DNA of 64,000 nt, taken from contig NW_024037062.1 in the NCBI RefSeq assembly GCF_015706575.1, positions 6,258,811-6,322,810 of the forward strand, in the 5' to 3' direction. Source of the DNA: Patiria miniata (Eukaryota > Echinodermata > Asteroidea > Valvatida > Asterinidae). A model generated the notes under the pieces. The model worked only from the letters and a program-made list of their open reading frames with translations. It had not been told where the DNA came from and ran no database searches. Made by a program: the position numbers and the translations under genes. Shown in pieces: positions 32,195-43,650 of the stretch (within the stretch, counting starts at the first letter, position 1; each line of letters opens with the position of its first letter).

Positions 32195-32705
32195 GTTTTC
32201 TGTCTCGCGAGGTCATGAGGAAAATATCTATCCTGTTTGATTTCTTTTTAGAATTTGGGTTTGCGATGCGAACAACTTTACTGTGAGCTGTCAACCTGAG
32301 CTACAGGCTGAGCTAAACGATTCAGTAACCAATAAAAGCACATTATTCTTGTTTGTCGGTCGCTTGATTTAAAAAATATGGACAAACGCCAGCAAGCTTT
32401 AGAAGATTTGCACAAAAATACCCGAAAACCACGTGTACAGAGTACGTGATTTCATATTATAATAATTTTAGCTCAGATTGGACCTCAGGTTGACCGTATA
32501 CGGTGAATTTTTCACCTTGCTAGGTAAGAGAAATCAAACAGGATAGATTTTTGCCTCACGGCCTCACGAGGCAGACAGCTCAGCAACAAAATCACCGCAC
32601 ACGGGGATATTTTGTGAGCTACGTGCCGAGCAAACGGCGTCGAAAAATTGTTTTGCTCAACACGTACGTAGCTCTCTTGTGCCGAGGGTTTTACGGCCTA
32701 TATAA
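32195..32705. mobile_element. Second copy of the 'GTCTGCCGCACAC' MITE family, degraded
   Basis: Shares with 1753-2231 'aatcaaacaggatagatttt', 'ttgcctca' and 'accgcacacgg', plus the subterminal words 'gagctacgtgc(c/t)gagcaaa' and 'cacgtacgtagctctcttgtg'. Its outer ends are altered. The sequence 32195-32290 repeats part of the interior in the opposite direction ('tatcctgtttgatttctttt'). Confidence 0.55.
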
Positions 32706-34392
32706 AATATACGGAGGCTGGATAAGCACAGCTCTATAAAGCTGGGCCCTGATGTTTACATATGGAAATGAGGGGAAAGTAACAAACTTTTAATAAGAAA
32801 TCACTTCGAACTTCACCCATTCATTCACCAATTACTTCCTGAAGATAATCAGATGTAATTTTGCATGATACAAAACGCGTATGAAAAAAATGCCAATGGT
32901 TGGATCTTTTCCATCAACAATTGTAATGTGACAGGCCCTCGGGCGAAGATCTCAGGGCGATTTCTCCACAATCAGTTCACCTAGCTTGCCCATAGTGTCC
33001 AGTGTCGCTCAACAATTCGTCAGGTCATCGGAGTAATCTAGCCATGACTTGTTATCTCGGATGTCAGGCCGGTTGATGAGTTTATGAGTCGAGTAGCTCT
33101 GTTGCTAGAGCATAACCGGTTGCACAGGCTGATATAAATGTGTCTTACCTGGTAATTATCCCTTATAAGATTACTTTTTCCAACTTCATGCAGTCAAATC
33201 AAGGTTTGTGCAAGAAAAAAAATCCTAACTGTTATAAAAAAAATGGCTGCTATGAACAGCGGCATTAGCGCTGTCTAAATACCTCTCGAGGGAGGCAGGA
33301 CTAAAAACAAATCCTCATTTTCACGGTTTTTGTACATCTCTTACCTGAATATCCTTTTACAAAAGTAAAACAAAATTAATAACTGTCTTAGCTCAGCTGT
33401 CCTATTTGTCAAAGAAAAATAGTGACAAAATTTGATGGAAATGTTCACGTTGCAAAACGATGACAAGTGTATGGTAGAAAGGAGTTGCGTCTCTAAATTG
33501 AACAAAATATCTACCATAAGAAATAATGGTACACTGAACGATTATTCTGGCGACTACAGACGGCATTGGATGCCATTCAATGACTAGGTAAGAAGAGATG
33601 TAAATGAAGTAACGAGAATGGAGCCATACAAAGCGATCTTATCATTGGCCAAGGTCGCAAAACAATTAAAAATAGGCTATGCATATTTATAGGTTAAAGA
33701 TATTTGATTCATTATTGCCAGAATGTGTCAAGCAATGTGCGAATTGGAGATTTGATTGGAAAACGATGCCTCATGTTTATTCATGACTTGTGCTTTCCTC
33801 TCTCTCTCCTATATCATGGACTATGCTGATGTGATGTAACTGTTTGTTGATAGCGCCCCCTAGCGTTGTCGCGGCTTAAAATTGTCATGCGTATGCTTAT
33901 TATAAATATTTTGTGGACAACGGAATTAGGTTCTCTCCGTAGTTTTTAGTTGGTCTTTTTTGGGCGAGCTGTTTTGACTACTAAATAAGACTTTTGATGT
34001 CAGTGCAGACATTTTTACATCTATATATTTGTTTTAGAACGGAATTATGTGCTTCCGGTAGTTTTAGTTTTTAACTTCTAAGACTTCGGACGTCAGTTCA
34101 GACATGTTTGCACTTGACATCTAGACTATTTTTTTTCTTAATATTCTTTCGGTTTCATTTTTAACCAGTTAGATTTTAAAGGGGGAATTGTTATGTGGGA
34201 TCTGGCAGATAAAAGAAAAGCTTTTAATTGTTGTGCCTCGATCGTCGTTGGAGTCTTATTGACCTGTTCACTTTTTGCTCAAATTTGGTTGGCAACAACC
34301 ACGAACGAAAACAAGACTATGGACATGTCAAGTAAAGATGGTCCCAGACAAATTTCCCATTCTAAATCTGATTAAAGAAATAGTCATTCATG

Positions 34393-34850
34393 TCAGCTGT
34401 GTCAGGTCAGGTCAGGTCAGGTCTGATTGGGCCTATTCAAGTCTAAATCACAATAGACAGTCCATCAGGCCAGCTATGTCAAGTCAGGTCAGGTCATTCG
34501 GCTAGGTAAGGTCAGGTCAGGTCAGGTCAGGTCAGTTCGGGTTGGGTCAGGTTGATTCAACTCTAAATCTTAGACAGCCGGTCAAGTCAGTTAGGTCAAG
34601 GCGTGACAGTTCAGGTCAGTTGAGTTCAGGTCAGGTCAGGTCATTCGGGTCACGTCGAGTCAGGTCATTCAGGTCAGGTCGGGTCGGGTTGGATCGCGTT
34701 GGGTTTTTTTCAAGTTTAAATCTTAAGAGACAGTCAGGTCAGGTCAGGTAAGGTCAGTCAGGTTGGGTCGGGTGGGGTGGGGTCGGGTCAGGTCGGGTCG
34801 GGCTTATTCCAGTGTAAATCACAAGAGGCAGTCAGTCTGGTCCTGTTGGT
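34393..34850 (+). repeat. (AGGTC)n array of copy B
   Basis: Interrupted blocks of AGGTC separated by the spacer 'caagt(t/c)taaatc..aagaga' at roughly 100-bp spacing, so there is a higher-order unit of array plus spacer. The 3' part drifts to GGGTC and GGTTG variants. Confidence 0.88.
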
Positions 34851-36744
34851 TGGTCACTGCCGTTCGGTCGGTCGATTTAGAGCACACTAGGCCGGCCCTC
34901 TGTGACCAGCGCAAAGTAAGTCTTGAAAGATGCACGTAAGGCCATGAGAAACTTTAACAGATTACTAACAGTAAGAAATTATATCTAGAGACAACACAAC
35001 ACTGCAGGTGCACGCTTACACTCTATCTAAAGTGCTTTTATTGAAAGAATATAAATTTAACACAGAAAAGAAATGTGGAAGAAAAGGCTTGTGTCGTGAT
35101 ATGCCAAACTTTCTCCATCATGTCTCTGACTAAATATTCAATAAATTTAATTGGCCTTAAGGTAATGGTCACTATTTGCAGAAAAAGTGTATATTTGCCT
35201 TTTCAAGAAACAAGCAACAATAAATCTGAAGCAGGTTATTTATAAAAAAATAAGAAAATGTCGAAATTATGCACAGTAGATGTCATACTTTTGAGAAAAC
35301 TGTAACAATGCATCTTTTTTTTTCTCACGCAAAGCACGTTTTTGTTGACTGTTGGAAGGTTTGATACCAACCAACGTGAGGAAGTGATGGCCATTCTCGT
35401 TGCCTGGAAAAAAGACAGAATACTGGGTGGAAAATATTTCACAGGATGCTTTATATCCTTTTATTTTATAAAAAAAATAAGTAGGATAATAAATGATATT
35501 TTGATAGTTTTATGTTTGAGTTTTTGCAAATGGTGTCGATTACCTTTAACCACTTCAAAAGTTAAAGGAAAGGGGAAAAAGAAAATAGAAGGGAAAAAAA
35601 CCCCAAAACAATTTGCTAAGGAATATTTCCACTTACAATTGGTTTTTATCTATTTCCACCAGTTACTGAGATTCATGCTTAACCATGTGGAAAGGACAAT
35701 TAATAAAGAGTAATAATCTATATATAATAATGCTAATTTCTAATAAAAAAAAATAGTGTACACCAGATTTGCTATTAAGTAAGGTATATTGGATATTTGA
35801 AAAGTTTCAAGCAATATTTATTGGAATTTTATATAGTGCTGTAGAACAAAATTGTCGGCAGTGTATACTGAATAGACTTCATTGCATTGGTTTACGAAGT
35901 GATTTTGAGTGGGTAAACTCGTTTGTAGTGATTCAAATTTACCCACTTCAAATAGCGCCCTCTTATTGTGTCCGCCATATTTCAACATGTATAATAGTTT
36001 GTGACGCTTGAAGTAATTATCCACGTTTCACGTGCACTTTCATCCGGAGATTGTCAAAACTTAGTGTTTTCTGGGTCCCAGAAAGTCTTGTGCAAAATGT
36101 CATTTCAGAGAAAATGTTGAAAACGCCCGTTTGTTTACTTTTTGGAGCGTTAGCGTTTTTTGCCTCTCCTTTAAGTATTTCTAGCAGTGAAAAAAAACCC
36201 CATTGAATTCAACTTGAAAATAAAACCGTCAATTTTTAAGGTATTGTTGTGTGCACGCTTATATTCCACATTGTCATAAATCGTTCCAATAATTATTATT
36301 TCAAGAGAAATACGTTTATAGAGCCCAAAAGAGCGCAACCGACAAAAAGTGCTCCTTTAAGAGTATTGTATTTTGAGTGAAACAAATCAAATTCTAGCTG
36401 TTCTTGCGAAAATATCCCTTTCACCATTATTCTACTACAAGGAAAAAATGATATTACATATGTAAATACATGCCACTGTACTTTATTACTGTTGTGCCAC
36501 TAAGAATCTAAAAATCTGAACAAAAAACTCGAAAAAGGGTAAATTTAAGTTCCTGTTAACCATCATTTTTCATTCAATCGATTTCTTTTGCCGTCATCAA
36601 TGTAGCATGGGAAACCCCTGCTGCTAATGCTGATTGGAAATTTGACAATTCAAAATGTGGAAAGGTCTGAGCCATAAATCTTGGTCTACTGTTAGATTGG
36701 TTTCGGGTCATTCAATCGTAGCCCTCACTCAGAATGCAGGAGGC

Positions 36745-37147
36745 GGGAACAAGTTCGAACGGGAGGGCTCTGGAAAAGTACAAGAAGTGCAAATGCCTTT
36801 TGGGGGGCATGTTAAAGGTACAACGGATCATTGGCTTTTAGTGCATCCCCCCCCCTCCTTTTGAGCAACAAAATCGGGAACAAGTTCGAACGGGGGGCTC
36901 TGGAAAAGTACAAGAAGTGCAAATGCCTTTTGGGGGGCATGTTAAAGGTACAACGGATCATTGGCTTTTAGTGCATCCCCCCCCCCCCTCCTTTTGAGCA
37001 ACAAAATCGGGAACAAGTTCGAACGGGGGGCTCTGGAAAAGTACAAGAAGTGCAAATGCCTTTTGGGGGGCATGTAAAAGGTACAACGGATCATTGGCTT
37101 TTAGTGCATCCCCCCCCCCCCCCCCCCCCCCCCCGTTTGAGCAACAA
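36745..37147 (+). repeat. 131-bp unit repeated three times in copy B
   Basis: The unit begins 'gggaacaagttcgaacgg', contains 'ctggaaaagtacaagaagtg' and 'ggtacaacggatcattggct', and ends in a C run and 'gagcaacaaaatc'. Starts are at 36745, 36876 and 37009. The three units are near-identical except for the length of the C run, which grows from about 9 to about 24. Copies A and C have one non-repeated equivalent here. Confidence 0.88.
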
Positions 37148-38039
37148 AATCGCTCTAATCTTAAGAAGGGTGCATAACAAGTGACTTGTTGAAGTTTCGG
37201 CTCAGTGGACACTATACATTTTGAGATACAAAAGGAAGGAATACACAATTTTTGTGCCCACTATCGATTATTGTTTTTACCGAATGATACCATTTCAGGC
37301 AGGACATTTGTTACCAGACCTATCTTCCTTTTTGAGCGAGGATTTTCTTGTTAAATCGCTGGGTATGTTTCTCGATAACTGCAAATATTCCTGTGCTTTT
37401 ATGTTTTGACTGAAACATTCTTACAATTTAACACCACGTATCTATGACATACATATCCCCCGCTCCAGTTTGTCAAATTTCAACCAAGTACTACAACTAG
37501 GTTTTCCCAAGCTAGCAACGACGGAATTACTCATGACTTTCGCAGCCGAGGACCTCAAAGCGCATACTGCAGTGTGCGCCCCACTTCGTAGGCAGGATAC
37601 GCAGGAACTTAGCCTGAAAGGCTTTCGGGAAAGTGGTGGTCACTTGAGAGTTGTGTCCTTTCAAGTTTCCAGGGAACTGTGGAATAAAAAAAAATATGGA
37701 TAGGATTTACAAACTAGCGTTGAAAGTTTGGCAGGTGTTTAATTGTTTAATCGACTTTTTGTCTGGACATTTTCGTGTCGGCCCAAGGAAAAATTTAAAT
37801 AAGTTGGCAAAAATTTCCATCTTCTGTAGGACCACATGTTAAATTTGCTAATTTTAAATAGCTTAAATTGCCTGATGGGCGTCTTTTTTTTGGGGGGGGG
37901 GGGGTTGTTTCCTTGCTTTATTTCTTACTGTGTGGGATCCCTCTGTTAACGCGTCACTCTACAAACTGTTACATACTGCATCGATTAAATATATGACACA
38001 CCCAACCTCGTCCTCAGGGCTCACTTGAATGTTCAAACT

Positions 38040-39820
38040 CTTGTTATATGAGATATTTTAATAACGTGGTAAACATGTAATGTCTAATGTTGTCATGACA
38101 TTTTGCAATAATGTTATGGCGACATGGTCTTAATAACGTTTTAACGACACCTTCCTGACATTAATGTAAAACGTTTGTGTGATGTTTTTATTACGTTATA
38201 TTGACATTATGCTTTAACATCAAAATAATGTTTTAATGACAACTATTGTTGTCGTGACATTTTGCAAAAATGTTATGGCGACATAGTGTTAGAAACATTA
38301 TTACTTCTTTCTTACGACTTTCCTACAAAAATGAGTTAAACATAATAATAACATTACTTGCACATTTTGCAGGAATGTTGTGAAAACACAATAATAACAT
38401 CACCAAGACTACGTCGCTATAACATTAATGGATAACATTAAGGCCTTAACGTTAAAATAATGTTCCATGCATTTTTTTAAGGAATGTTGTGAAAACATAA
38501 TACAATTATTAAAAAACATTAAGATGATGTAACGTGTACATTTCAACGGAATATTGTTTACAAAAATGTTGGTAATAACATTTTGATAATATCGCGTAAA
38601 CATACCTGGTAAAACATCAATGTCGGGGAAATTAAATCACGTTATTAAAATGTTTGGTTTTTGTACATATCATAATTCATTCCGAAATTTTGTTTTAAAC
38701 ATTTGGCTATAACGTTTTGATAATATCGCTGTAACATACCTGATGAAACGTCAAATTTTAAGGCATTCCAATCACGTTATTAAAATGTTTTTGTATATAT
38801 CATGATATTGCATCCCTAAATCCTGTTTAAACTTTTAGTAATAACGTTTTGATAATATCGCTTAAACATACCTGATAAAACGTCAAATATGAGGCATTTA
38901 AATCACGTTATTAAGATGTTTTTGTATAATATAATGATACTTCTCGATCAATCTTTTTAAAACAATTAGTAAAAACGTTTTGATAATCGCTTTAACATAC
39001 CTGATGAAACATCAAATTTGAGGCATTTTAATTACGTTTTCAAAACGTTTTTGTTATGTCATGAAATGTCATCAATATTTTTTTTCACAACATTCGGTAA
39101 TGACATTTTGATAATATTTCTTTAATATGCCTGATAAAAGGTCAAAATTGAGGCATTTAAATCACGTTTTTAAAACGTTTTTGTAATGTCATGAACTTAC
39201 CTCCATATATCGTTTTCAAAAACATTTGGTAATAACGTTTTGATAATATCGCTTTAACATACCTGATAAAACGTCAAATTTGAGGCATTTTATTTACGTT
39301 TTCAAAACGTTTTTGTTATGTCATGATAATTCCTCCATAAATCTTTATAAAAATATTTAGTAACAGCGTTTTTATAATATCGCTTTAACATACCCGATAG
39401 AACGTTAAACATGAGGCATTTAAATCACATTGTTAAAATGTTTTTGTATAATATCATGGTATTTGATCAATCAACCTTTTTAAAACATTTGGTAAAAACG
39501 TTTTGACAATATCGCTTTAACATACCTGATAAAACGTCAAATTTGAGTCATTTTGATTACGTTTTTAAAACATTTCTCTATATGTCATGAAATGTCCTCC
39601 ATAAATCTTTTTAAAAACATTTGGTAATAACTTTTGATAATATCGCTTTAACATACATGATAAAACGTCAAATTTGAGGCATTTAAATCACGTTATTAAA
39701 ATGTTTGTGTATATGTCATGATGTTGCTATATAGTCATTAAAATGTTATTTTCGAATGTTATAGATATAACATCGGTACGACTTTACAGAAAATGTTAAC
39801 ACAGCAGTGTTTGCTGGGTA
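38040..39820. repeat. AACGTT-rich element with 131-bp satellite (9 units)
   Basis: From about 38560 to 39780 a unit of about 131 bp recurs nine times. Its core 'ttttgataatatcgctttaa' is followed by 'catacctgataaaacgtcaa', 'tgaggcattt' and 'cacgttattaaaatgttttt'. Cores start near 38577, 38710, 38842, 38973, 39105, 39235, 39366, 39497 and 39627. The preceding 500 bp (38050-38560) use the same AACGTT/ATGTTATGGCGACAT vocabulary without strict periodicity. The right end 'acagcagtgtttgctggg' looks like an element terminus (CCCAGCAAACACTGC inward). It is non-coding; superfamily unknown. Confidence 0.8.
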
Positions 39821-40370
39821 GCGTACTGCTTGACGTCATGGGACCGAGGTTGGGACTCGCCTTCGATGACCGAATCTAGACCGCAATGTTTGAGAAAATG
39901 GCCATATAAGTTATGTTTTCGTGCAAGTCGGGTCTGTTTGCAGTCTTGGATGTGTGTGAATTGTTTTTGTTTTGCTGAAAGAACGCACACCATTTTTGTA
40001 ATTCGTGGACAGAACTTTAAAACTATGGTTGTGTTTAAAACTCCGTAACTTGAAAAGTACATGAGTTTGAATGATTCTTGTACTAAAAAAAGCGTATGAA
40101 TTGGGCTTTCATATCCTAAATTTTGCAAGTTCTACATGAAGAACTTCACTAAAGCAATAGTCCCGACATTTTTGTTTCGTTTTTTTACTTACCCTGTATA
40201 TATATTTAAATTGTAGCAACATAAATATTGATATTATCCTCGTCATTAAACATTGGACTCACATCTGCTTAGAATCATACGCCATAAATACTGTTGTTGC
40301 ACCGCCCCAATTCACTCATAAATATGACTTATAAGGTCCTTCATTAACATCAATGTAATTAATTACTGAC
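39821..40370. other. Downstream of the gene 1 discoidin exons, nothing recognised
   Basis: I looked here for the C-terminal discoidin exon of gene 1 on the minus strand (a block like ARYVRxxP..W) and did not find one. Confidence 0.4.
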
Positions 40371-40591
40371 CTTTCTCGGTGAGGTTGCTCCTTCCGCAGT
40401 GACGTAAGTCCATTCCTGGCCGTCGTTACTATAGGCAACCTTGAACTCGCTCACCAGTTGATTATCATACGGCGAATCACCACGCCCCTGGGTGATGACA
40501 CCAGTGACAATCACACTCGTACCGAAATCGACTTGGATCCACGGATTGGGGTCACTAGGTCCAGCACTTGCCCAGGCAGAGGATATGCCGC
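40371..40591 (-). CDS. Discoidin gene 1, exon 3 (middle of F5/8C domain)
   Basis: The minus strand reads GGISSAWASAGPSDPNPWIQ and continues VDFGTSVIVTGVITQGRGDS, PYDNQLVSEFKVAYSNDGQE and WTYVTAEGATSPRK. It aligns residue for residue with exon 3 of gene 2 except for four extra codons in the loop after TQGR, accounting for 221 versus 209 bp. The acceptor is 'aatatgtag' and the donor 'gtcagt'; phases are 1 in and 0 out, identical to gene 2. The loop contains RGDSP, the classical integrin-binding string; since GRxDxxxQWV is common at this place in the family, the RGD may be fortuitous. The closing exon of the domain was not found. Confidence 0.88.
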
Positions 40592-40841
40592 CTACATATT
40601 AAGCAAATAATTCAGCTATAAGCACAAAGGAAGTCTTAGCACTATACCTGCAGCGGCCGCTCTGCACTTGCAGAGTGAGATAATATTTCTAAAGTTAGCG
40701 ACCCCCCAACCCCTGAAAAACGTTTGTAGTGCTTCTTCAACTTCTGACTTTTAGTAAATCCTTACCATTTCGTTTGAGTTGTTTTACGGTTCGCAACATG
40801 TGATGGTCCGCGATCTTAATACAAATTAATTAATTATTTAC

Positions 40842-40976
40842 CTTGAAAGTTAAGACGAGCCCTGTGGGGCGCATAGTTAGCTAGGTTATAAAAAAAACTC
40901 GAGGCTGTGATGCTTGCATCCGGGATGCGGCCATCTTCCATCCCAAGGGGTCCAACCTCAGAGCAGTCCAAAACAT
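40842..40976 (-). CDS. Discoidin gene 1, exon 2 (start of F5/8C domain)
   Basis: Encodes DVLDCSEVGPLGMEDGRIPD, then ASITASSFFYNLANYAPHRA and RLNFQG. This is the N-terminal discoidin strand set with the first Cys and the LGMEDGRIPDASITAS signature. It is 135 bp, phase 1 in and out. The acceptor is 'cattacctcctgcag' and the donor 'gtaaat'. A 250-bp intron leads to exon 3, and a 986-bp intron separates it from the signal-peptide exon at 41963. Identity to gene 2 exon 2 is high at the start (VL(D/E)C(S/P)EV..LGMEDGRIPDASIT) and falls in the second half. Confidence 0.9.
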
Positions 40977-41962
40977 CTGCAGGAGGTAATGGGAAAACAA
41001 TCGATCAGGGTGGGGCGGGGTTCATTGAAGCAATCACACCAGTCTTTCCTTAAAAGAGCCATCGTTTGTGGAGCTAACAGGCGGGTGCAGATTCCGTCCT
41101 CTCCTTATCTCAGTTCTACCAATTTCGAAAATTGAATTTCCCTGTGATTTCCTGACATTTTAATAAGAATTTTCTTAAGTTTTCTGATTTCTCTTTAAAT
41201 TTTGTTCATAAGTACCTGAGGCAGTTTAGGCATTCCCAGTGGCCGAGAGCCCGTCACGTGGATGGTTTTAAACCAAAGGTAAAACACTGCTCTGTCCTGC
41301 GCCACATCGAGCAGTACGCGCAGTGCGCGCGACAGGGCGCGTGACTCACTTACCATAAACAGAGCTAGAGGGGTGTTTAACAAACAGCAAGTAAAATTGT
41401 TGAACAAAATCGTTTGGACTTTGTAAATATAACTTATTTTGACTTTTTTGCCCAATAAGAAGAAGCCTTCGGCTCTGGGCATTATCCGCGACCAGGTCGG
41501 TTTTAAATGTACTTGTTTGAAATCGTCTATTCAAAGTCATATGATTTGGTGGGTGTCCTCGAAGCAATATACCCCCAGGGAACACGAATACGTATAAACT
41601 TGGGACCAACCGTATTTTTTCTTGTTTACCCATCTTATCAAGATGGTAAAAAGTGCAAACAGCTCACGATGGGACCATTTTAGGAGAGCACTGTCCGAAA
41701 ATATGATTTTATCTGGTTTTTTTTTTTTTTTTTTATAAATAAGCTTCGAAAGTAACAGTTTTTAGGAGCTGGAAGGCAAGAGATCCCGGGCGAACAATTT
41801 GACAGTTATTTTGGGCGAACGCTACGCTCGATTTTTACGGCTATGGTGTTTAGAAGCCGTAATATATCAGCCTAAAAGCCCACCCTCAACACGACAAATG
41901 GGACTAAGTTAAAAGCGGTTTCGGCATGACAAAAATTGTCCCTACAAAAATATCGCACCTAC

Positions 41963-42149
41963 CTTTCGTACAGGAGACATGGACCGCATCCAGTTGGTCT
42001 CGAAAGACGTCCAGTTGGCTATATAACGGACGCAGAGCTGCTTCGAGACACGAATCGCAGTCACTGTCGGCGTGTGCGGTTGCAGCAAACAGGCAGCACT
42101 GGACCACCACGGCAAAAAGAGCTATCAGAAGGCACTTCATCTTGATCAT
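41963..42149 (-). CDS. Discoidin gene 1, exon 1 (signal peptide)
   Basis: Encodes MIKMKCLLIALFAVVVQCCL, then FAATAHADSDCDSCLEAALR, PLYSQLDVFRDQLDAVHVSC and TK. Cleavage is expected after ATAHA. The mature start has three Cys and an amphipathic helix (LEAALRPLYSQLDVFRDQLDAV), so it may pair or oligomerise. The donor is AAAG/GTAGGT, phase 1. Joined to 40976 it gives TK-D-VLDCSEVGPLGM without interruption, so the model is secreted peptide plus discoidin domain. An upstream in-frame Met (42206) exists, but M42149 or M42140 best fits a signal peptide. Confidence 0.8.
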
Positions 42150-43364
42150 CAGAGACACACACTGTACTCGAATCAGTTGCAGAATCGCACTTATGAAGGT
42201 ATACAATTATGTATGCTAGTTTGGAGAAAACGTTGGTTCTTAGCATGACATTTTTACAATGAATGACAATGCAAATAATGATGAATAGGTAATTCAAGTC
42301 CCGCTGAGTAGTCAATTTAGAAGCTTATGATGTCTAACATCTGCTCATGTAATATGACCCACTGGGCTTGTCATTGGTGCGTGTCTGTATGTATTTGTGA
42401 GGAATTTCTCAATTTTCTTCAATAGTGCAAAACAAATATGTAATTCAACCAACTGACTTCTAACTATTGATATTACATTTGTATTTACATATAGATTTCC
42501 TGGAACATCGTTGGTGCCACCGATACGACTACCCCATCTGTGCTGTTGATCTACCGACCTCACTTATTAGTGTGGCAATTACAACACATAACGTACTGTA
42601 GTCCAGCAGCCAGAGAGAGAACTGTGTTTTGTTGGATACTAACATATATTTCTTCTTGCATATTCTATGCAAGGAGATCAAACTTTTGTAGAATTTGAAT
42701 GATGACACCTTCGCAGGGTTGGGCAATGTTGGATATCGATTATTTATTTACTGATATGTTATCAATACATATGGTGTGCGCGCAGTTAAAACAAACACAC
42801 AAACTCACAAATGTTAATATAGATGTCCCACATTTACCTGTTAAGAGGCATGAAGCATTATAATAGCCTTAAAAAATGTAGGAATTGGGTGAGGAGTGGT
42901 TAGGATGCGGCCTAGGGCGTGGCTAGGGCATACACAAGTTTAAATGAACTTTAACACTATAAATCCACAAACTTCAGGTTAGGATTCATTATGTTGTCAT
43001 TTTAAATCCAATTCCATGTAACATTACATGACTTTCTAAGACAGATTATTGAGGCTGCATTGGGGGCGTGGCCTGAGGAGATAATAAGTGTTGAATCAAA
43101 TGTAACATGACAAAACCATCATATTTCAAGTGCCATGTCGATTTGTTAAGACCAATAAGCATGATTGTACTAAAAATGCCTGTGTTAGCGTGGGTTTGTA
43201 AACACCGGCAATCGTGGACGTAGGACAAAAGAATTGGGGCGCAAACAATACGTCCACGATTGACCGAACGTCCACAATCTCAAATCGTGTACAAAACCAA
43301 TGAGAGCTGTCGCTAAAAAATTGCCGGCATTTACACAGGTGTGTGTGAGTTGTGGGTAGCCATT

Positions 43365-43650
43365 ACATTCACTGCGTGGACTTCCGAGCAAAAGAGGTCC
43401 ACATAAACCAAGTAGAGACGACGTTGTGTGGACTTGGGCAAGTCCACATAGTGTTTTCCTATTTCTGGAAAACAGGTTTAAAGGCATTTTTTGGTTAGGT
43501 TTATCCGTGGTAAAATGAAGAGAAACACTAAAGAGGATCATAGAAAAAAATTGGGTTGAAAGCGTTTTCACAGTTTGAGAAAAAGAGGTTTTTTTCACTG
43601 GTTTTTCTTCACTACATGAAACCAAGGGAATGTCCCCACTTGGTATGTAA
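43365..43650 (+). mobile_element. 280-bp MITE family 'R1', copy
   Basis: Starts 'cattacattcactgcgtgga', contains 'gtccacataaaccaagtaga' and 'tatccgtggtaaaatgaaga', and ends 'gggaatgtccccacttggta'. It lies about 1.2 kb upstream of the gene 1 signal-peptide exon. Confidence 0.8.

Larger units (their letters stand above)
33130..37735 (+). repeat. Long interspersed repeat, copy B
   Basis: Landmarks match copies A and C in order. The first 450 bp ('ttacctggtaattatccctt', 'gtaaaacaaaattaat', 'ttctggcgacta') are shared with 57370-57830. B lacks the elements inserted in the other copies and so preserves their unoccupied sites: 'aggtaagaagagatg' at 33587 for the element at 57837, 'aaatcttaagagacag' near 34725 for the one at 11509, and 'taatgctaatttctaat' near 35729 for the one at 60581. 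It departs from A and C after about 37735. Confidence 0.75.

Noticed and set aside
41195-41482. Frame with ESRALSRALRVLLDVAQDRAV near a GTAAGT donor
   Set aside because: It lies in intron 1 of gene 1. The GC-rich patch and one donor-like site are not enough, and exon 1 joins exon 2 directly in phase.
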